DNA of 7,817 bases from positions 1 through 7,817 of the forward strand of contig JAFUXY010000031.1 in the NCBI GenBank assembly GCA_017477005.1. The letters run 5' to 3'. This stretch comes from Lachnospiraceae bacterium. Its GTDB lineage: Bacteria > Bacillota > Clostridia > Lachnospirales > Lachnospiraceae. The translations under genes were made by a program, and so were the position numbers. The notes under the pieces are model-generated. The model had not been told where the DNA came from and made no database searches. It worked only from the letters and a program-made list of their open reading frames with translations. Of the stretch, positions 5,466 through 7,817 are shown one piece after another (positions within the stretch are counted from its first letter, which is position 1; every line of letters starts with the position of its first letter).

Positions 5466-7064
5466 ATGTATTTCCTGAATAGCGGGGCAGGATATGCGTT
5501 GTTTGAAGAGGAAGCATACAAGGATTTTTATGTGGACAAGAGCGAGCTGATCGATGCAGTGTATCAGTATGCGAGAAGAAAAAACAAATATATTTGCATC
5601 ACCAGGCCGAGGCGGTTTGGAAAATCCGTGGCGGCCAACATGATAGCGGCCTTCTTTGAGGAGGGCACGAGGGAAGAGAGCGCCGCGCTTTTTGGCGGGC
5701 TGGCGATCGGAAGGCTGAAGGAAGAGCAGCTGCGGGACAAGGATCCGGGGAAGGCGCTCTGCTGGAGGGAGCAGGGGAGGCTCAAGGTCATACGGATCAA
5801 CATGATCAATGTCATTACGGAGAAGATCGATTCCTTCGGGGCGTTCATGGACTCCCTGAGCAGGCGGATGATGAAAGACATCCGGAAGGCCTATCCCGCC
5901 CTTGAATGGGACGAGGAGATGTCCATACCGGAGGCGCTTGAAGAGACCGGCGACCGGTTTGCCTTTGTCATCGACGAATGGGACGCGATCTTTGAGATGA
6001 AGTTCATAACGCCGGGCGACAAGGAGCGGTACATCCTTTTCCTGAAGGCCCTTCTCAAAGACCGGGACTATGTCCGCTTCGCCTACATGACGGGGATCCT
6101 GCCCGTCTCAAAATATTCCAGCGGGTCGCCGCTGAACATGTTCAAGGAATTTAGCGTCTTCAGCGACGCGATTTTTTACCCGTGGTTCGGCCTCACGAGG
6201 GAGGAAATAGAGGGGGTGATGGAGGCCAGAGGGGTTGAGTCCCCCTCCATTGGGGAGCTTGCCGAGTGGTACGACGGGTATATCCGGAGCAGGGACGGGG
6301 AGCACGTCTACAACCCGACATCGGTTTCGGAGGCGTTGGCGGAGGGCCTCTGCCAGAGCCACTGGACCGGCACGGGGCCGATGAACGAGGTTCGCGACAT
6401 CATCCGCCGCAACGTGAAGGATCTAAGGGAGGACGTGATCCGCATGGCGGGCGGGGAGACGCTGGACATCGAGCTGGGCGGCTTTTCCGCGGAGAAGACG
6501 GAGGCGGGCACGAGGGACGAGATTCTCTCGGCCATGGTGGTCTACGGTTTTCTGACTTACTATGACAAGGTGCTGCGGATTCCCAACCATGAGCTGATGC
6601 TGAAATTACGGCAGGCTTTGGCTTCTGAGCCCCTGGGCCTGAACCAGACGCTTGGGGAGTCAAGGAGGCTGCTCGAGGCGACGCTGGACAGGAGGGAGGG
6701 GGAAGTGGCGAGGCTTTTGGAGGACCTCCACGACGAAAAGATACCGTTCTTTGTTTACAACGACGAGAACAGCCTCGCCTGCGTCGTGACGGTGGGGTAC
6801 TTGTCCGCCCTGGATGAGTACCGGATCACACGGGAGGACAAGGCGGGGAAGGGGTACGTGGACTTCCTTTTCGAGCCGATGAAAAAGAGCGGCACGGCCA
6901 TGATCCTGGAGCTGAAATACAACCGCTCCGCCGGGGAGGCGATTCGCTGCATCAGGGAACGGGAATACGCCAAACGCCTGAAGGACTACGAAGACATCCT
7001 CCTCGTTGGCATCAACTACAGCGAGTCAAAAAAGAAACACACCTGCATTATCGAGCCATATTGA
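5466..7064 (+). CDS. AAA-ATPase_like / PD-(D/E)XK nuclease-like protein (AAA-ATPase_like + DUF1703 type)
   Basis: The 532-residue product has two parts. The N-terminal ATPase-like part begins with FYVDKSELI, has the altered P-loop RPRRFGKS (47-54, first Gly of Walker A replaced, as usual in this family), and the Walker B stretch FVIDEWDA (167-174) followed by a sensor-like FAYMTGILPVSKYSSGSPLN. The C-terminal PD-(D/E)XK fold shows E434 (DENSL), D466 in GYVDFLF, and E482-x-K484 in ILELKYN, then a helix with IREREYAKRL and the strand ILLVGINY. All expected core residues are present, so the protein appears intact. ATG at 5466 has AAGGAGG 5 bp upstream and is preferred over an in-frame TTG at 5439. 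Such genes occur in many copies per genome in Lachnospiraceae and related anaerobes; no biological role is established to my knowledge. The GC-rich composition differs from neighbouring genes. Confidence 0.9.
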   Translation: MYFLNSGAGYALFEEEAYKDFYVDKSELIDAVYQYARRKNKYICITRPRRFGKSVAANMIAAFFEEGTREESAALFGGLAIGRLKEEQLRDKDPGKALCWREQGRLKVIRINMINVITEKIDSFGAFMDSLSRRMMKDIRKAYPALEWDEEMSIPEALEETGDRFAFVIDEWDAIFEMKFITPGDKERYILFLKALLKDRDYVRFAYMTGILPVSKYSSGSPLNMFKEFSVFSDAIFYPWFGLTREEIEGVMEARGVESPSIGELAEWYDGYIRSRDGEHVYNPTSVSEALAEGLCQSHWTGTGPMNEVRDIIRRNVKDLREDVIRMAGGETLDIELGGFSAEKTEAGTRDEILSAMVVYGFLTYYDKVLRIPNHELMLKLRQALASEPLGLNQTLGESRRLLEATLDRREGEVARLLEDLHDEKIPFFVYNDENSLACVVTVGYLSALDEYRITREDKAGKGYVDFLFEPMKKSGTAMILELKYNRSAGEAIRCIREREYAKRLKDYEDILLVGINYSESKKKHTCIIEPY

Positions 7065-7078
7065 TTTCGGATCGTTAC

Positions 7079-7119
7079 AAAAAGAAGCGTATTTCGGCAG
7101 ATACGTTTCCCAGTTTTTT
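7079..7119 (+). terminator. Probable intrinsic terminator after the AAA-ATPase_like gene
   Basis: GAAGCGTAT (7084-7092) pairs with ATACGTTTC (7101-7109), 9 bp with one G-U pair and an 8-nt loop. A six-T run (7114-7119) follows after CCAG, and upstream A residues could pair with the T-run if CCAG bulges out. It starts 15 bp after the stop. The gap before the T-run makes it less than ideal. Confidence 0.6.
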
Positions 7120-7131
7120 CAGACTTTCTCA

Positions 7132-7160
7132 GTGACAACGGTAATGAGTTGTGCTATACT
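7132..7160 (+). promoter_or_regulatory. Sigma-A-type promoter with extended -10 for apt
   Basis: GTGACA (-35, 7132-7137; 5 of 6 to consensus) and TATACT (-10, 7155-7160) are 17 bp apart. TG at 7152-7153 gives an extended -10. Transcription should start near 7167, leaving a leader of about 60 nt before apt. Confidence 0.78.
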
Positions 7161-7174
7161 CAAAACCGTTGTCA
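7133..7174. promoter_or_regulatory. 42-bp interrupted palindrome enclosing the apt promoter
   Basis: TGACAACGGT (7133-7142) and ACCGTTGTCA (7165-7174) are exact 10-bp reverse complements. Inside them TGAGT (7145-7149) and ACTCA (7158-7162) are also reverse complements about the same centre (7153.5). Fifteen of 17 positions per arm match; only the AA/AA pair between the blocks fails. The left arm covers the -35 and the right arm the start region. It may be an operator. Because TTTATTTTGTTCTTT follows, it could also act as a terminator for transcripts coming from upstream. Confidence 0.65.
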
Positions 7175-7187
7175 TTTATTTTGTTCT

Positions 7188-7212
7188 TTGGGATCGAATA
7201 GGGAAATCCCAA
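7188..7212 (+). other. Hairpin in the apt leader
   Basis: TTGGGAT (7188-7194) and ATCCCAA (7206-7212) are exact reverse complements with an 11-nt loop. The hairpin ends just before the G-rich ribosome binding region of apt (7215-7225) and might affect access to it. No known riboswitch class is recognised. Confidence 0.4.
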
Positions 7213-7228
7213 TGCGGGGGGCGGGATT

Positions 7229-7753
7229 ATGAAGAAATTAGAGGACTATGTGAGAAGCATACCGGACTTTCCGGAAGAAGGAGTGATTTTTCGAGATATT
7301 ACATCCGTGCTTCAGGATCCGGACGGATTTCGTCTGTCGATTGACGAGCTTTTGAAGCTTTTAGACGGAGTAGAATTCGACGCGATCGTAGGAGCGGAGT
7401 CGAGAGGCTTTATTTTTGGCGCGCCGTTGGCGTATGAGCTGCACAAGCCGTTCGTGCTGGTGCGCAAGAAGGGCAAGCTGCCCTGTGAAACCATTTCCAA
7501 GGAGTACGATCTGGAATACGGCACCGCCACGATTGAGATGCACAAGGATGCGATCGTGCCGGGACAGAAGGTGGTCATTGTCGACGATCTGATAGCGACA
7601 GGGGGCACCTTGAATGCGTCTGCCAAATTGGTGGAAGAACTTGGCGGCGAGGTGGTCAAGATTATCTGTCTGATGGAGCTGGCCGGACTGAAGGGGCGTG
7701 AAGCCCTAAAAGGCTACGATGTGGCGGCCGTACTCACCTACGAGGGAAAATGA
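7229..7753 (+). CDS. apt: Adenine phosphoribosyltransferase
   Basis: The 174-residue enzyme converts adenine and PRPP to AMP and pyrophosphate in cytoplasmic purine salvage. Its length is standard and it appears complete. Visible family features are IPDFPEEGVIFRDIT (11-25), VGAESRGFIFG (54-64), the flexible hood loop with VRKKGKLP (78-85) and YGTATIEMH, and the PRPP-binding signature VVIVDDLIATGGT (115-127) with D119 and D120. The start follows a G-rich site (GGGGGGCGGG, 7216-7225) 3 bp upstream, not an ideal Shine-Dalgarno; a 6-codon ORF from ATG 7212 ends over the apt start. apt has its own promoter. In Lachnospiraceae apt often sits between recJ and relA; here the AAA-ATPase_like gene occupies the upstream place. 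Confidence 0.97.
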   Translation: MKKLEDYVRSIPDFPEEGVIFRDITSVLQDPDGFRLSIDELLKLLDGVEFDAIVGAESRGFIFGAPLAYELHKPFVLVRKKGKLPCETISKEYDLEYGTATIEMHKDAIVPGQKVVIVDDLIATGGTLNASAKLVEELGGEVVKIICLMELAGLKGREALKGYDVAAVLTYEGK

Positions 7754-7775
7754 TCTATCTCTGGAAAAGACTTTT

Positions 7776-7797
7776 TGAATCAAAGGGAGCAGATTCA
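7776..7797 (+). promoter_or_regulatory. Ribosome binding site of the gene after apt, placed in a possible hairpin loop
   Basis: AAGGGAG (7783-7789 region) lies about 8 bp before ATG 7797. It is in the 10-nt loop of a 6-bp inverted repeat, TGAATC (7776-7781) and GATTCA (7792-7797), which also covers the first base of the start codon. The hairpin is short and may be chance. Confidence 0.4.
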
Positions 7798-7817
7798 TGG
7801 AGAATATTTTCAAGCTA
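7797..7817 (+). CDS. Start of the next gene after apt (partial; identity not visible, position suggests relA/spoT)
   Basis: An ATG at 7797 with a good ribosome binding site opens a frame reading MENIFKL to the window edge, 43 bp after the apt stop. Seven residues are too few to name a family. In many Clostridia apt is followed by the (p)ppGpp synthetase/hydrolase gene relA, so this is the leading guess, from gene order only. No terminator or promoter is seen in the gap, so it is probably co-transcribed with apt. Confidence 0.5.

Noticed and set aside
7006..7344. 112-codon frame spanning the end of the AAA gene, the intergenic region and the start of apt
   Set aside because: It overlaps two clear genes and runs through the terminator and promoter region; no ribosome binding site or known motif.
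1..7817. CRISPR arrays, tRNA/rRNA genes, insertion sequences, toxin-antitoxin pairs
   Set aside because: No regularly spaced repeats, cloverleaf-like sequences, transposase motifs or paired small toxin-like genes were found by reading.

Overview
The window looks like a chromosomal piece of a low-to-mid GC Gram-positive Clostridia genome, most likely a Lachnospiraceae-type gut or rumen bacterium. This rests on protein character: a Firmicute-type Opp system whose OppD tail lacks the usual cysteines, a DUF3899-like protein, a Lys/Thr-rich secreted SLT protein, an AAA-ATPase_like/PD-(D/E)XK protein of the kind expanded in that family, and apt followed closely by another gene. Ribosome binding sites are purine-rich and promoters are sigma-A-like. 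All genes read on the + strand. No rRNA, tRNA, CRISPR array or insertion sequence was seen.

Region 1 (1-4321) is an oligopeptide ABC importer operon: the C-terminal end of the substrate-binding protein (oppA-like), oppB, oppC, oppD and a small membrane protein resembling DUF3899. oppB/oppC, oppC/oppD and oppD/DUF3899 each overlap by 4 bp (ATGA, TTGA, ATGA), which implies translational coupling. oppD probably starts at a TTG. OppC carries a large extra extracytoplasmic domain of about 210 residues. The second ATPase, oppF, does not follow oppD; it may lie upstream of the window.

Region 2 (4322-5396) holds an AT-rich regulatory segment and a monocistronic secreted peptidoglycan lytic transglycosylase. 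The segment has an orphan Shine-Dalgarno, an exact 11-bp inverted repeat just upstream of a strong extended -10 promoter, and a short leader hairpin. The protein has a signal peptide, a Lys/Thr/Ala-rich tether with 10-residue repeats, and an SLT domain. A strong bidirectional terminator closes the unit.

Region 3 (5396-7119) is one GC-rich gene for a 532-residue AAA-ATPase_like/PD-(D/E)XK protein with its own -10 element and a probable terminator. Its base composition differs from its neighbours, suggesting lateral acquisition.

Region 4 (7130-7817) begins with a promoter embedded in a 42-bp dyad, followed by apt (adenine salvage) and the first codons of another gene, whose position suggests relA/spoT but which cannot be identified from seven residues. 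The peptide importer and the cell-wall lytic enzyme are both cell-surface functions, but the sequence gives no direct sign that they are co-regulated.
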